Source: Pseudomonas sihuiensis (lineage in GTDB: Bacteria; Pseudomonadota; Gammaproteobacteria; Pseudomonadales; Pseudomonadaceae). Taken from it: a DNA stretch of 64,000 bases. The stretch is taken from the NCBI RefSeq assembly GCF_900106015.1, contig NZ_LT629797.1, positions 2,232,001 through 2,296,000 on the forward strand, written 5' to 3'. Shown here piece by piece: positions 8,906 through 18,610 of this stretch. A program made the position numbers and the translations under genes. The notes under the pieces are model-generated. The model was not told where the DNA came from. It saw only the letters and a list, made by a program, of their open reading frames with translations, and made no database searches. The stretch's first letter is position 1. Every line of letters starts with the position of its first letter.

Positions 8906-10192
8906 TTATCCGCCGAGCCCCATCATCGACTTCGCTTGACGGGTGGCTTCGGTGGTGCGAATGGCCAAGGTACGGACTTCGTCCGCGACAACGGCAAAGC
9001 CCCGCCCACTCTCCCCGGCTCGCGCAGCCTCGATGGCGGCATTCAATGCCAGCAGATTGGTCTGGGTGGCTATCCCCTGGATGGAACTGACGATCCCACC
9101 CAGCCTTCTCAGGCTTTCTTCCAGGACCTGGTGCTGATCCGCCTGCGCTTTCCGCAATTCAGCTTCCTCATGCTCATTCTGGATGTCGATCAGAGAGCCC
9201 ATGACCCGCAAAGGGGTGCCATCCCCGCTCCGCTGCGCGAGCCCTCGCGCGCGGAACCAGTGGTAGCTGCCATTCTTGAGCTGCAGTCTGTAGGTGAGTT
9301 CGAGAGGAGCATCCGCCTGGCGATCCTGCATGTAGGCGGCAAAGGCGCTGATGCTGCTCTGCCTATCCTCCGGGTGGATCCGTGAAGCCCAGCTGTTCAG
9401 CTCCCTCGGAAAGTCCTCAATCCCATCGAATCCCAAGACCCTCAAGAACTGGGGCGACCACCACACCTCGTTACGCGGATTGACTGGATCTCCCGCGACG
9501 ACCTCCATATCCCACAGAGCATCGTGGATGGTTTCGAGCGTCAATTGGAAACGGAGCCTGCTCATATCCAACTCCGCAGACTGCTGCCTCGGAATCTCTA
9601 TATCGCGCAAGGTGAACAGAATGCGAACCGGACTCCCGCATTCGCCGCGCCTGACGCTACTGCGAGCCAGGAACCAGCGGTAGTCACCGGAAGCCGCCCT
9701 TATACGGAGCTCCAACGGCCAGGGCGCCCCATCCCTCGCGATCAATGACTGCTGCAAGGAATGCCGGTCATCCGGATGCACTCGCTCCAGCCATTGGCCC
9801 AGGCAAACGGGAGTATCCTGGCCGAGCAAGCCCCTCAGCCTGGGCGAAAGAACCAGTTCACTCTGCGAGTCCAGCGCCCTGCCCTCTCCTACTGAAGCCT
9901 CCCAATGGCACTCCTCGATGCAGGACTCCAGCAGTTGAAAGCGATCGTCAGCCAGGGTATGTCGTGACCTCAGCTCGGATTTCTGCTCTTTTAACCTGCA
10001 CAGTTCGGCCACGGCCTCAGTGTGCAATCTCTCCAGCTCGGCCAGCCGGTCCCGGACCTTCGCCAGCGCAACCTCCGCGTGCAGGGCAAGCTGCCGGCCG
10101 CTCATCGCGGCATCTTGCACCTCCTCGCCGAGCAGCCCAGACAGTTGCAGCAGCGTTCTCCTTGCAATGCGCGCAGTAGAAAAAAGGAACAT
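8906..10192 (-). CDS. Soluble PAS-PAS methyl-accepting chemotaxis-type protein
   Basis: This 428-residue protein has no membrane segment. Residues about 25-90 form a coiled coil, followed by two PAS_3-type sensor domains (about 100-210 and 220-335, each with an IHPEDR/VHPDDR segment and a W-F-x-A-R strand). A short receptor signalling module follows, ending soon after the conserved hairpin tip ([20 protein letters not shown]). The second methylation helix bundle is missing, so it is a minimal receptor. Similar short PAS-MCP proteins are common in Pseudomonas, and some affect biofilm dispersal. The start at 10192 is set by a GAGGAG box 6 bases upstream. It is probably a monocistronic gene; the link to the neighbouring lipid operon is unknown. 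Confidence 0.8.
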   Translation of the reverse strand: MFLFSTARIARRTLLQLSGLLGEEVQDAAMSGRQLALHAEVALAKVRDRLAELERLHTEAVAELCRLKEQKSELRSRHTLADDRFQLLESCIEECHWEASVGEGRALDSQSELVLSPRLRGLLGQDTPVCLGQWLERVHPDDRHSLQQSLIARDGAPWPLELRIRAASGDYRWFLARSSVRRGECGSPVRILFTLRDIEIPRQQSAELDMSRLRFQLTLETIHDALWDMEVVAGDPVNPRNEVWWSPQFLRVLGFDGIEDFPRELNSWASRIHPEDRQSSISAFAAYMQDRQADAPLELTYRLQLKNGSYHWFRARGLAQRSGDGTPLRVMGSLIDIQNEHEEAELRKAQADQHQVLEESLRRLGGIVSSIQGIATQTNLLALNAAIEAARAGESGRGFAVVADEVRTLAIRTTEATRQAKSMMGLGG

Positions 10193-11204
10193 GGAAAACT
10201 CCTCGGGAGATGCGGCCATCACCCAGCGCGACAGGCTCGTGGGGAAAGCAGCATATGGCGCAAGGCAGAAAAAAGAGTGGCGCCAGGAGCGGCGCCACCC
10301 AACGCTCAAATCGTTCTGTTCCACCTGGCAACTGCGATTACCCAATGGTCGACTAGCATCGTGAAATGGCAGGTAGCCCCTCTCACACTTCATGTGCTCA
10401 TCGCCAACGCCGCGCCTCTGGCCTCTCTCACTACAACTGCAAAAAAGAGGGAATGCGCAACACACAACGAGGCTTGGCTTTTCGTGGCGTCCCCAGGTGC
10501 GCCTAATCGTGCCAAGGGAAAGCGAGCACCTCTTTCCCCCAATTCAGGTAGTACAAGGGGGGAAGAAGCTGCGTGAGCTCACGCAGTGGAAAAGAGATGA
10601 CTGGAGCTTGAAGCAATTTACCCGGAAGACGAGAAACTCTTGGAGTAAGTACCCGCCGCACGAGGGGTCACGTTCGAGCAGCAGATCCTTTGCGACGTTC
10701 CGCGACTGCCCCATTGCGAGCGAGAGCCATCGGTGAAATCGCCGTAGGCAACATTGGGATCAGCTCGTAAGTTCTATGAATAGTGGATGTTCGCTAATGG
10801 CCGATTCTGTTGAAAAAATCCCTTCGAGATTTCTGCTCACAAAAGTGCATGGCTTACGCTGAAACCTGAGTCACTTCCGGGACAGAGTCGCCCTGGAATT
10901 CAGGTAGCAACGCGCAAATCAGCCGCTTTTGGGGCCATGGACAGGTGGCGCTGGCCAACACCGGCTTTTTCAATAGAATCGGCCGTTTTCTGCCTGATGC
11001 AACTGGGGCTGCTGATCCACATCTGCCGATCGTGTACACCTTGCTCCTATGATTCCCTCCACCAGACGCCGCAGTCAGAACTGTTGCCAACCCGCTCTTA
11101 ATCACCCACGAATCGGTCTTTGACCCCTCCCCCACCATTGCCGAACCTCTCGCCCGCGGCACATCGGCGTGCCGAGCGCTTGATCGGAGAGGTTGGGTTC
11201 AGGG
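10193..11204. other. About 1 kb without a convincing gene, at the left flank of the conjugation operon
   Basis: Open frames here are short, lack ribosome sites and resemble no family I know. The longest is a 102-codon minus-strand frame at 10854-11162 with an odd composition. Base composition drops in the middle of the stretch (about 10.55-10.86 kb). No tRNA, transposase remnant or clear terminator is visible. It may hold the promoter for traG and an old recombination junction between the mobile element and whatever lies to its left. Confidence 0.5.
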
Positions 11205-13196
11205 ATGCAAGCGACGACGGTGCTGTACGGCCAGGTGCTGGTGGTGTTGACCATTACCCTGTCCGGGGTATGGGGTGCCACACAGTGGACGGCTGCCGCG
11301 CTTGGCTACCAGTCTCGCCTGGGAGCGCCCTGGTTCGAATGGCTGGGCATGCCCGTCTATCACCCTTGGCGTCTGTTCGAGTGGTGGTTTTTCTTCGATG
11401 CCTATGCGCCGGATGTCTTCAACGTCGGCGGCAGCATCGCCGCCTGCAGCAGCCTGCTGGCCTTGGTGGTGGCTATCGGCACGGCCCTCTGGAGGGCGCG
11501 CCAGGCTCGGCAGGTCACGACCTACGGGTCGGCACGCTGGGCCGAGGCGGATGAGGTGCGCCGCGCCGGGCTGACCCAACCGGCGGGGGTATTCCTTGGC
11601 CTGTTCGAGGAGCAGTACCTGCGCCATGAAGGCCCGGAGCATGTGCTGGCCTTCGCACCGACGCGCTCTGGCAAGGGTGTCGGCCTGGTAGTTCCCACCC
11701 TCCTCTCCTGGCCGGCCTCGGCGGTCATCCATGACATCAAGGGTGAGAACTGGAACCTGACCGCTGGCTGGCGTTCGCGCTTCTCCCATTGCCTGCTGTT
11801 CAACCCCACCGACCCGGTTTCGGCGGCCTACAACCCGCTGCTGGAGGTACGTCGCGGCACCCACGAAGTGCGAGACGTGCAGAACATCGCCGACATCCTG
11901 GTCGACCCGGAGGGCGCGCTGGAGCGGCGCAACCACTGGGAGAAGACCAGCCATGCGCTGCTGGTCGGTGCCATCCTGCACGTGCTCTACGCAGGCCAGG
12001 ACAAGACCCTGCGCGGCGTTGCCAACTTCCTCTCCGATCCAGCCTGTACCTTCGAGCTGACGCTGCACCGGATGATGACCACGCCGCACCTGGGCGATGC
12101 CCCCCATCCGGTGGTGGCCTCAGCCGCCCGGGAGGTGCTGAACAAGAGCGACAACGAGCGCTCGGGCGTGCTGTCCACGGCCATGTCCTTCCTCGGCCTG
12201 TATCGCGATCCGACGGTGGCCGAAGTCACCTCGCGCTGCGACTGGCGCATCGCCGACCTGATCTCGGCCGAGCATCCGGTGTCGCTGTACCTGGTGGTGC
12301 CGCCCTCGGATATCAGCCGCACCAAGCCGCTTATCCGCCTGATTCTCAACCAGGTCGGCCGGCGCCTGACCGAGTCCCTCGACGGCTCCGACGGCATCGA
12401 GCGGAGGCACAAGCTGCTGCTGATGCTCGATGAGTTTCCGGCGCTGGGACGGCTGGATTTCTTCGAGACGGCCCTGGCCTTCATGGCCGGCTATGGGCTG
12501 CGCGCCTTCCTGATCTCACAGTCGCTGAACCAGATCGACAAGGCCTACGGCCAGAACCACTCGATCCTCGACAACTGCCATGTACGGGTGACCTTCGCCA
12601 CCAACGACGAGCGCACCGCCAAGCGCATCTCCGAAACCCTCGGCACTGCCACCGAGTTGCGCGCGCAGCGCAACTACGCCGGCCACCGCCTGGCGCCGTG
12701 GCTGGGCCACCTGATGGTGTCGCGCCAGGAAACCGCACGCCCGCTGCTGACCCCGGGCGAGGTGATGCAACTGCCCAGCGACGAAGCCGTGGTTATGCTC
12801 TCAGGTCTCGCGCCGATCCGTGCGAAGAAGCTGCGCTACTTCACCGACGCCAATTTCCAGAGCCGCGTGCTGCCAGCGCCGCGCTTGCAGCCGGGCCGCT
12901 ATGCCGACGCACCGTCGCCACGCGCAGACGACTGGAGCGACCTGGCCGTGCCTTCGGCCGCCGGCGCTGCGCCGGCTGGCTTGGCCGAAGTCGAGACCGT
13001 CGAGGACGGCGGCTCGCGCCGTCAGCCGGAGCTGGCAGAACTCGCCCAGTTGCCGGATCACGACGAGCTGGCCAGCGACCTGCTGCTGCTCGATGAGGAC
13101 GACATTTCCACGCCCTTCCCCACCCAGCCGGACCCACGCCTGCAACGCGTGGCGCGGCTGGCCGCCCTCGACCCTGACGATGGAATAGCCCTATGA
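11205..13196 (+). CDS. traG: Type IV secretion coupling protein TraG/VirD4
   Basis: This 663-residue protein has two N-terminal membrane helices (about 8-30 and 75-98). It is followed by a VirD4/TraG ATPase domain with Walker A APTRSGKG (about 150-157) and Walker B LLLMLDEFPALG (about 402-413). Coupling proteins hand the relaxase-DNA complex to the mating channel at the inner membrane. The ATG at 11205 is preferred over TTG 11193, which directly abuts the GGAGAGG box. The C-terminal tail (from about 560) is acidic and Pro/Ala-rich. It leads the trb operon and overlaps the next gene by 4 bases. No relaxase gene, its usual partner, is in this window. Confidence 0.92.
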   Translation: MQATTVLYGQVLVVLTITLSGVWGATQWTAAALGYQSRLGAPWFEWLGMPVYHPWRLFEWWFFFDAYAPDVFNVGGSIAACSSLLALVVAIGTALWRARQARQVTTYGSARWAEADEVRRAGLTQPAGVFLGLFEEQYLRHEGPEHVLAFAPTRSGKGVGLVVPTLLSWPASAVIHDIKGENWNLTAGWRSRFSHCLLFNPTDPVSAAYNPLLEVRRGTHEVRDVQNIADILVDPEGALERRNHWEKTSHALLVGAILHVLYAGQDKTLRGVANFLSDPACTFELTLHRMMTTPHLGDAPHPVVASAAREVLNKSDNERSGVLSTAMSFLGLYRDPTVAEVTSRCDWRIADLISAEHPVSLYLVVPPSDISRTKPLIRLILNQVGRRLTESLDGSDGIERRHKLLLMLDEFPALGRLDFFETALAFMAGYGLRAFLISQSLNQIDKAYGQNHSILDNCHVRVTFATNDERTAKRISETLGTATELRAQRNYAGHRLAPWLGHLMVSRQETARPLLTPGEVMQLPSDEAVVMLSGLAPIRAKKLRYFTDANFQSRVLPAPRLQPGRYADAPSPRADDWSDLAVPSAAGAAPAGLAEVETVEDGGSRRQPELAELAQLPDHDELASDLLLLDEDDISTPFPTQPDPRLQRVARLAALDPDDGIAL

Positions 13197-13627
13197 GCCG
13201 AGCCCGCCTGAACCTGTTTATCCAACCCGAACACGCCAAACGCCTGAACGAGCTGGCGATCACCAAGGGGGTGTCGAAGTCCTCGATCATTGCCGCAGCC
13301 CTCGCTTCCTGGCTGTCACCAGACTCCGGGGAACAGCGCGAGGTGGCCATGGCCAAGCGGCTGGATCGGCTATCGCGCCAATTCGAGCGCTTGGAGCGCG
13401 ACCAGCACATCCTGATCGAGACCGTGGCGCTCTATGTGCGCTACTACCTCACCGTCAGCACACCAGTGCCCGAGGCTCATCAGGACGCGGCGCGCGCGCA
13501 GGGCAAGCTGCGCTTCACCCAGTTCGTCGAGCAACTGGGGCGCCACCTACAGCGCGGGCGCAGTCTGGTCAGTGACCTGCATGAGGCCGCTCCGTCAGAA
13601 GCCCAGGCTGCGGGGGACCGTCCATGA
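13193..13627 (+). CDS. CopG/ribbon-helix-helix-type protein of the trb operon
   Basis: This 144-residue protein begins with a ribbon-helix-helix-like segment (SRARLNLFIQPEHAKRLNEL, then KGVSKSSIIAAAL). A helical, charged region follows. Genes of this type sit regularly between traG and trbB in Trb operons of integrative elements, and are annotated as CopG-family regulators. It may repress the operon or act in the relaxosome; neither is shown here. Start and stop both overlap the neighbouring genes by 4 bases, placing it firmly in the operon. Confidence 0.78.
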   Translation: MSRARLNLFIQPEHAKRLNELAITKGVSKSSIIAAALASWLSPDSGEQREVAMAKRLDRLSRQFERLERDQHILIETVALYVRYYLTVSTPVPEAHQDAARAQGKLRFTQFVEQLGRHLQRGRSLVSDLHEAAPSEAQAAGDRP

Positions 13628-14628
13628 CCACCGCCTCCCCGATGCGGAGCGCAGCAGCGGCCTCCCTGGATCGCCGAACCCGCATGCTGCGCACGGCGAT
13701 GGGCCCACTGATCGCCGCCGCCCTGGATGATCCGGATGTGGTCGAGATCATGCTCAACCCCGACGGTGTGCTCTGGCTGGATCGCCTGTCCACCGGCCGC
13801 TCCAGACTGGGCACGCTGCCCGCCGCCGACGGCGAGCGGATCATCCGCCTGGTTGCCGCGCATATCGGCGTCGAAGTGCACCGGGGCAAGCCCCTGCTCA
13901 GCGCCGAACTGCCAGAGACTGGTGAGCGCTTCGAAGGTGTGCTGCCGCCCGTAGTGGCCGGGCCGACCTTCGCTCTGCGCAAACGCGCCGCCGGCGTCAT
14001 CCCGCTTCAGCAGTACGTGGCTGACGGCATTCTCAGCGCCGCGCAGGCAGAACACCTGCGCGTGGCCGTGCGTGAGCGGCAGAACATCCTGGTGGCCGGC
14101 GGCACCAGCAGCGGCAAGACCACCCTGGCCAATGCGCTGCTAGCCGAAGTGACCGGCAGCGGTGATCGCGTGCTGGTGCTGGAGGACACGGTCGAGCTGC
14201 AGTGTCCGGCCCGCGATCACGTCGCTCTGCGCACCAAGCCAGGCGTGGTGTCCATGGCTGATCTGGTCCGTAGCACGCTGCGTCTGCGCCCCGATCGTGT
14301 GGTGGTCGGCGAAGTTCGCGGCGGCGAGGCGCTGGATCTTGTCAAGGCCTGGGGCACCGGCCATCCCGGCGGTATCGCCACCCTTCATGCCGGCTCTGCA
14401 CAGGGCGCACTGCTGCGCCTGGAGCAATTGATCCTGGAAGTCGCCCTGACCGCTCCGCGGGCGTTGATCGCCGAAGCGGTCAACCTGGTGGTGTTTCTCG
14501 CCGGGCGTGGCCGCACGCGCTATATCCAGCAGATCGCCCGCGTCACCGGCTATGACGAGCGCGGCTATCAGCTGACTTCGATCGACGCCCTCCTTTCTCC
14601 TTCATCCACGACAGGGAATCAGCCATGA
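13624..14628 (+). CDS. trbB: Conjugal transfer ATPase TrbB (VirB11 family)
   Basis: The product has 334 residues: an N-terminal domain (about 20-130) and a RecA-like ATPase domain. Walker A is GGTSSGKT (about 159-166), the Asp box is DRVLVLEDTVELQ, and the Walker B-like VVVGEVRGGEALD and GHPGGIATLHAGSA follow. VirB11-class hexamers sit at the cytoplasmic face of the channel and switch between pilus assembly and DNA transfer. Length and motifs are normal for TrbB. It overlaps the CopG-like gene upstream and trbC downstream by 4 bases each. Confidence 0.93.
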   Translation: MTTASPMRSAAAASLDRRTRMLRTAMGPLIAAALDDPDVVEIMLNPDGVLWLDRLSTGRSRLGTLPAADGERIIRLVAAHIGVEVHRGKPLLSAELPETGERFEGVLPPVVAGPTFALRKRAAGVIPLQQYVADGILSAAQAEHLRVAVRERQNILVAGGTSSGKTTLANALLAEVTGSGDRVLVLEDTVELQCPARDHVALRTKPGVVSMADLVRSTLRLRPDRVVVGEVRGGEALDLVKAWGTGHPGGIATLHAGSAQGALLRLEQLILEVALTAPRALIAEAVNLVVFLAGRGRTRYIQQIARVTGYDERGYQLTSIDALLSPSSTTGNQP

Positions 14629-14966
14629 CTCTCCTCCATACGTTCGTTGCTTTTCGTCGTCGTGCCGCCAGCGCACTCCTACTGGGCGCACTTTGCCTGG
14701 GCGTGTGCGTTCCGGTATTCGCCGCAGGCTCCGGCATGCCCTGGGAAGGGCCGCTGCAATCGATCCTTGACTCGGTACAGGGTCCGGTGGCGCGCATCAT
14801 CGCGGTAATCATCATCATTACCACAGGCCTGACGCTGGCCTTCGGCGACACCAGTGGCGGCTTTCGCAAGCTGATTCAGATCGTCTTCGGCCTGTCGATT
14901 GCCTTCGCCGCGTCGTCGTTCTTCCTCAGCTTTTTCAGCTTTGCCGGCGGGGCGGTGATCGCATGA
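14625..14966 (+). CDS. trbC: Conjugal pilin TrbC (VirB2 family)
   Basis: This is a 113-residue pilin precursor with a long signal sequence (about 1-37, ending VFAAG) and two hydrophobic helices (about 55-72 and 84-112) joined by a short polar loop. In RP4 the TrbC pilin is cyclised; whether this one is cannot be told. A position between trbB and trbD with 4-base overlaps on both sides supports the call. Confidence 0.85.
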   Translation: MTLLHTFVAFRRRAASALLLGALCLGVCVPVFAAGSGMPWEGPLQSILDSVQGPVARIIAVIIIITTGLTLAFGDTSGGFRKLIQIVFGLSIAFAASSFFLSFFSFAGGAVIA

Positions 14967-15235
14967 ACGGCGAGCGCGAACTCATCCCCGGTTTCGAGGT
15001 GCCACTGCACCGTTCGCTGGCCGAGCCGATTCTGCTCGGTGGAGCCCCGCGCAACGTGGCGATCCTCAACGGCACTCTGGCGGCAGTGGTCGGCCTGGGC
15101 CTGCAGCTGTGGCTGCCGGGCTTGGCGCTCTGGCTGGTCGGCCACTCGCTGGCGGTGTGGGGTGCCCGTCTGGACCCGCAGTTCCTGCAGGTGTTTGCCC
15201 GGCACATCCAGCAGCCGTCGCTGCTGGATGTGTGA
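14963..15235 (+). CDS. trbD: Conjugal transfer protein TrbD (VirB3 family)
   Basis: The product has 90 residues. The conserved N-terminus (IPGFEVPLHRSLAEPILLGG) is typical of TrbD, followed by two close transmembrane helices (about 30-62). VirB3-class proteins are inner-membrane partners of the VirB4 ATPase, encoded next here by trbE. The end is 10 bases from the trbE start, and a GAGGAGG box overlaps the stop. Confidence 0.85.
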   Translation: MNGERELIPGFEVPLHRSLAEPILLGGAPRNVAILNGTLAAVVGLGLQLWLPGLALWLVGHSLAVWGARLDPQFLQVFARHIQQPSLLDV

Positions 15236-15245
15236 GGAGGCCGCC

Positions 15246-17681
15246 ATGCTGAACCTCACCGAATACCAGCGCCGCCCCGCACAGTTGGCCGACTGGCTAC
15301 CCTGGGCCGGTCTCGTCGCACCCGGCGTCGTATTGAACAAGGACGGTTCTTTCCAGCGCAGCCTGCGCTTTCGCGGGCCAGACCTGGACAGCGCCACCAA
15401 AGGCGAGTTGGTGGCCACCTCGGCGCGCCTGAACAATGCCCTGCGTCGCCTTGGCTCGGGCTGGGCGTTGTTTGTCGAAGCCGAGCGTCTGGCGGCGGCG
15501 GACTACCCCGACAGTGACTTTCCCGAGCCGCTGTCCTGGCTGGTGGACGAGGAGCGCCGTGCCGCCTTCGAGGCCCAGGGTAGCCACTTCGAGAGCAGTT
15601 ATCACCTGACGCTGCTCTACCTGCCGCCGGAGGAATCGCGCTCGCGCGCCGCCGGCCTGCTCTACGAGCACCAATCGCAGCGCGGCGTCGACTGGTGCGA
15701 ACGACTGACTGCCTTTGTTGCTGAGACAGATCGTTTCTTCGACCTGCTGGACGGAGTGATGCCAGAGCTCGCCTGGCTCGATGACAGCCAGACGCTGACT
15801 TACCTGCATGCCACAATTTCGACCCATCGCCAGCGGGTGGCTGTACCCGAGGTGCCCTTCCACCTAGATGCCCTGCTGGCCGACAGCCCCCTGACCACGG
15901 GCCTAGCGCCGCGTCTCGGTGAGCAGCATCTGCGCACGCTGTCGGTACGTGGCTTCCCCACCCCGACATGGCCAGGCGTGCTGGACGACCTCAACCGTCT
16001 TGGCTTCGACTATCGCTGGTCGACCCGTTTTATCTGTCTGGAGAAGGACGAGGCCGAGAAGGAACTGAGGCGCCTACGCCGGCAATGGTTCGCCAAGCGC
16101 AAGGGCGTCCTGGCACTACTGCGCGAAGCGATCTTCCAGCATGAAAGCCCACTGCTCGACAGCGACGCCGCGAACAAGGCCAGCGACGCCGACGCGGCTC
16201 TGCAGGAACTTGGTGCCGATCAGGTCGCCTTCGGCTATGTGACCGCCACCGTGACGGTGAGCGATGCCGACGCCCAGGTCGCGGACGAAAAGCTGCGCCG
16301 GGTCGAGCGGGTAATCCAGGGACGCGGCTTCGTCACTATCACCGAGACTCTCAACGCGGTGGAGGCCTGGCTGTCGTCGATCCCCGGCAACGCCTACGCC
16401 AATGTCCGCCAGCCGCTGATCTCCACGCTCAACCTGGCGCACCTGATGCCGGTCTCCGCAGTCTGGGCTGGGCCGGCACGCAACGAACATCTGGATGGCC
16501 CGCCATTGGTGATCACCCGCACCGATGGCGCCACACCGTTTCGCCTGGTTACCCACGTCGGCGATGTCGGTCATACCCTCGTGGCCGGCCCCACCGGCAT
16601 GGGCAAGTCGGTCCTACTGGCGACCCTGGCCCTGCAGTTTCGCCGCTATCCGGGCGCGCGCCTGTTTCTCTTCGATATGGGTCGCTCGCTGCGAGCAACG
16701 GTGCTGGGCCTGGGGGGCGAGCACTACGACCTGGGCGGCGACGGCGACCTGGCCTTCCAGCCCCTGGCGCGCATCGATCAGCATGGCTACCGAACCTGGG
16801 CCGCCGAGTGGCTGGAGGCTCGCCTGCTGCAGGAAGGCGTGGCCGTCGGCCCCGAGCAGAAGGCCGCGCTGTGGACGGCGCTGGACAGCCTGGCCGGCGC
16901 GCCGGAGGCGCAGCGCACACTGACCGGTTTGTCCGTGCTGCTGCAGGACAACGCCCTGCGCCAGGCACTTCAGCCCTACGTGCTGGGCGGCGCCCATGGC
17001 CCGTTGCTGGATGCCGATCAGGATCGGCTAGGCAGTGCCGACGTGCAGTGCTTCGAGATGGAGGAACTGATGCACAGCAAGGCGGCGGTAGCTGCAGTGC
17101 TGAGCTACCTGTTCGCCCGCTTCGAGGAACGTTTCGACGGCGCGCCGACCCTGCTGATGCTCGACGAGGCCTGGCTGTTTCTCGACGACCCGCTGTTCGC
17201 CGCGCGCATCCGTCAGTGGCTCAAGACTCTGCGCAAGAAGAACGTCAGTGTCATCTTCGCCACCCAGTCGCTGGCCGACATCAAGGACTCCAGCATCGCT
17301 GCGGCAATTATCGAGAGCTGCACCAGCCGCATCTTCCTACCCAACCCGCAGGCGGGCGAGCCGCAGATCCGAGGTATCTACCAAGGCTTCGGCCTCAACG
17401 ACCGGCAGATCGAGATTATCGCCCAGGCCACGCCCAAGCGTGATTACTACTACCAGTCGCGCCTGGGCAATCGTCTGTTCGATCTCGATCTCGATCTCGG
17501 GCCGGTGGCGCTGGCCTTCGCCGCCTCGGCCAGCCCGGCCGAGCAGCGCGAGATTGACCGCATCCTGCTGGCGTACGGCACCGCCAGTTTCGCCCCTGCC
17601 TGGTTGCATCACCGCGGCCTGGACTGGGCCGCCGACCTGCTCACCGCTTATCCCTCGTCACGCAAGGAGTGCCTGCCATGA
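15246..17681 (+). CDS. trbE: Conjugal transfer ATPase TrbE (VirB4 family)
   Basis: The product has 811 residues, the usual TrbE length. Walker A is GPTGMGKS (about 448-455) and Walker B is LLMLDEAWLFLDD (about 635-647), followed by VIFATQSLADI. It is the large cytoplasmic ATPase that drives pilus biogenesis and substrate transfer. I start it at ATG 15246, 5 bases after a GAGGAGG box; an open reading extends 69 codons upstream but only overlaps trbD in another frame. The stop overlaps the start of trbJ (ATGA). Confidence 0.93.
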   Translation: MLNLTEYQRRPAQLADWLPWAGLVAPGVVLNKDGSFQRSLRFRGPDLDSATKGELVATSARLNNALRRLGSGWALFVEAERLAAADYPDSDFPEPLSWLVDEERRAAFEAQGSHFESSYHLTLLYLPPEESRSRAAGLLYEHQSQRGVDWCERLTAFVAETDRFFDLLDGVMPELAWLDDSQTLTYLHATISTHRQRVAVPEVPFHLDALLADSPLTTGLAPRLGEQHLRTLSVRGFPTPTWPGVLDDLNRLGFDYRWSTRFICLEKDEAEKELRRLRRQWFAKRKGVLALLREAIFQHESPLLDSDAANKASDADAALQELGADQVAFGYVTATVTVSDADAQVADEKLRRVERVIQGRGFVTITETLNAVEAWLSSIPGNAYANVRQPLISTLNLAHLMPVSAVWAGPARNEHLDGPPLVITRTDGATPFRLVTHVGDVGHTLVAGPTGMGKSVLLATLALQFRRYPGARLFLFDMGRSLRATVLGLGGEHYDLGGDGDLAFQPLARIDQHGYRTWAAEWLEARLLQEGVAVGPEQKAALWTALDSLAGAPEAQRTLTGLSVLLQDNALRQALQPYVLGGAHGPLLDADQDRLGSADVQCFEMEELMHSKAAVAAVLSYLFARFEERFDGAPTLLMLDEAWLFLDDPLFAARIRQWLKTLRKKNVSVIFATQSLADIKDSSIAAAIIESCTSRIFLPNPQAGEPQIRGIYQGFGLNDRQIEIIAQATPKRDYYYQSRLGNRLFDLDLDLGPVALAFAASASPAEQREIDRILLAYGTASFAPAWLHHRGLDWAADLLTAYPSSRKECLP

Positions 17682-18412
17682 GATCCCTTGTCCACCATTT
17701 CCCCTGCGCAACGCTGCTAGTACTGGGTCTGCTGGCCGTGAAACCGGCCAGCGCTTTCACCGTAATCGATCCGACCAACTTGGTGCAGAACACCCTGACT
17801 GCAGTGCGCACCCTGGAGATGGCAAACAACCAGGTTCGCCAGTTACAGAACGAGACCCAGATGCTGCTGAACCAGGCCCGTCATCTGCAGCGACTGGACT
17901 ACAACGTGGTCAGCCAGTTGCGCGCGAGCCTGGCCAACACCGAGCGCCTGCTGGCCGAGGCGCGGGGGCTGGCCTACGAGGTGCAGCGTCTGGATCAGGA
18001 GTTCACCCGCCTCTATCCGGCCGAGTACACGAGCGACGTCAGCAGCCAACGCCTGGCCCAGGAGGCGCGCGAGCGCTGGAAGCAGGGTCTCGACGGCCTG
18101 CACACCGCCATGCGCGTGCAGGCGCAGGTGACGCAGAACCTGGTTCAGGACGAGAGCGCGCTGGCCGATCTGGTGCAGCAGAGTCAGTCGGCCGGAGGTG
18201 CACTGCAGGCCACCCAGGCCACCAACCAGTTGCTGGCCCTGCAGGCCAAGCAGTCGATCCAGGCGCAGCAACTGCAGATCACCCATAACCGCGCCATCGC
18301 CCTGGAGCTGGCCCGCCAGGCTGCTGCGGCCGAAGAGGCGCGCGAACGGCGGCGGCGCTTTATGGGCAGCGGCACGCCCTATACCCCCTACCCCGTGCAG
18401 TTCTATCGGTAG
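17678..18412 (+). CDS. trbJ: Conjugal transfer protein TrbJ (VirB5-like)
   Basis: This 244-residue periplasmic protein has a signal peptide (about 1-26, ending KPASA) and then a long heptad-rich helical body (Gln/Leu/Ala, about 45-225). TrbJ/VirB5 proteins associate with the pilus tip and in RP4 are needed for mating. The C-terminus is an Arg-rich stretch, then a short Pro/Tyr tail. The start is coupled to trbE by a 4-base overlap. Confidence 0.85.
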   Translation: MRSLVHHFPCATLLVLGLLAVKPASAFTVIDPTNLVQNTLTAVRTLEMANNQVRQLQNETQMLLNQARHLQRLDYNVVSQLRASLANTERLLAEARGLAYEVQRLDQEFTRLYPAEYTSDVSSQRLAQEARERWKQGLDGLHTAMRVQAQVTQNLVQDESALADLVQQSQSAGGALQATQATNQLLALQAKQSIQAQQLQITHNRAIALELARQAAAAEEARERRRRFMGSGTPYTPYPVQFYR

Positions 18413-18424
18413 GGAGGCGTCCTC

Positions 18425-18610
18425 ATGAGATTCCTGACACTGCTGCCGCTGCTGGTGCTGGTCGCCTGCGGGCAGGACGACAACGGGGTCATGGCTCGGC
18501 AAGAAGATGCGACTGAGCGTTTCTACTCAGGCTGTGCTCAGCCCGGCGAGTTTCTCCGGTCTGCTGATCTACCTGCGATACCGCCAAGCTTCGACGAGGA
18601 CATGCAATGA
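18425..18610 (+). CDS. trbK: Small lipoprotein in TrbK position (possible entry exclusion)
   Basis: This 61-residue product has a lipoprotein signal: hydrophobic core LLPLLVLV then the lipobox cysteine at residue 15 (VLVAC). A mature peptide of about 46 residues remains. In RP4 the small lipoprotein TrbK, encoded between trbJ and trbL, provides entry exclusion by blocking redundant uptake of the same element. Location and architecture match; sequence identity cannot be judged here. A GGAGG box precedes the ATG, and the end overlaps trbL by 4 bases. Confidence 0.65.
   Translation: MRFLTLLPLLVLVACGQDDNGVMARQEDATERFYSGCAQPGEFLRSADLPAIPPSFDEDMQ

Noticed and set aside
10854..11162. 102-codon minus-strand frame in the spacer before traG
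   Set aside because: No ribosome site, domain or family resemblance; kept only as part of the spacer description.
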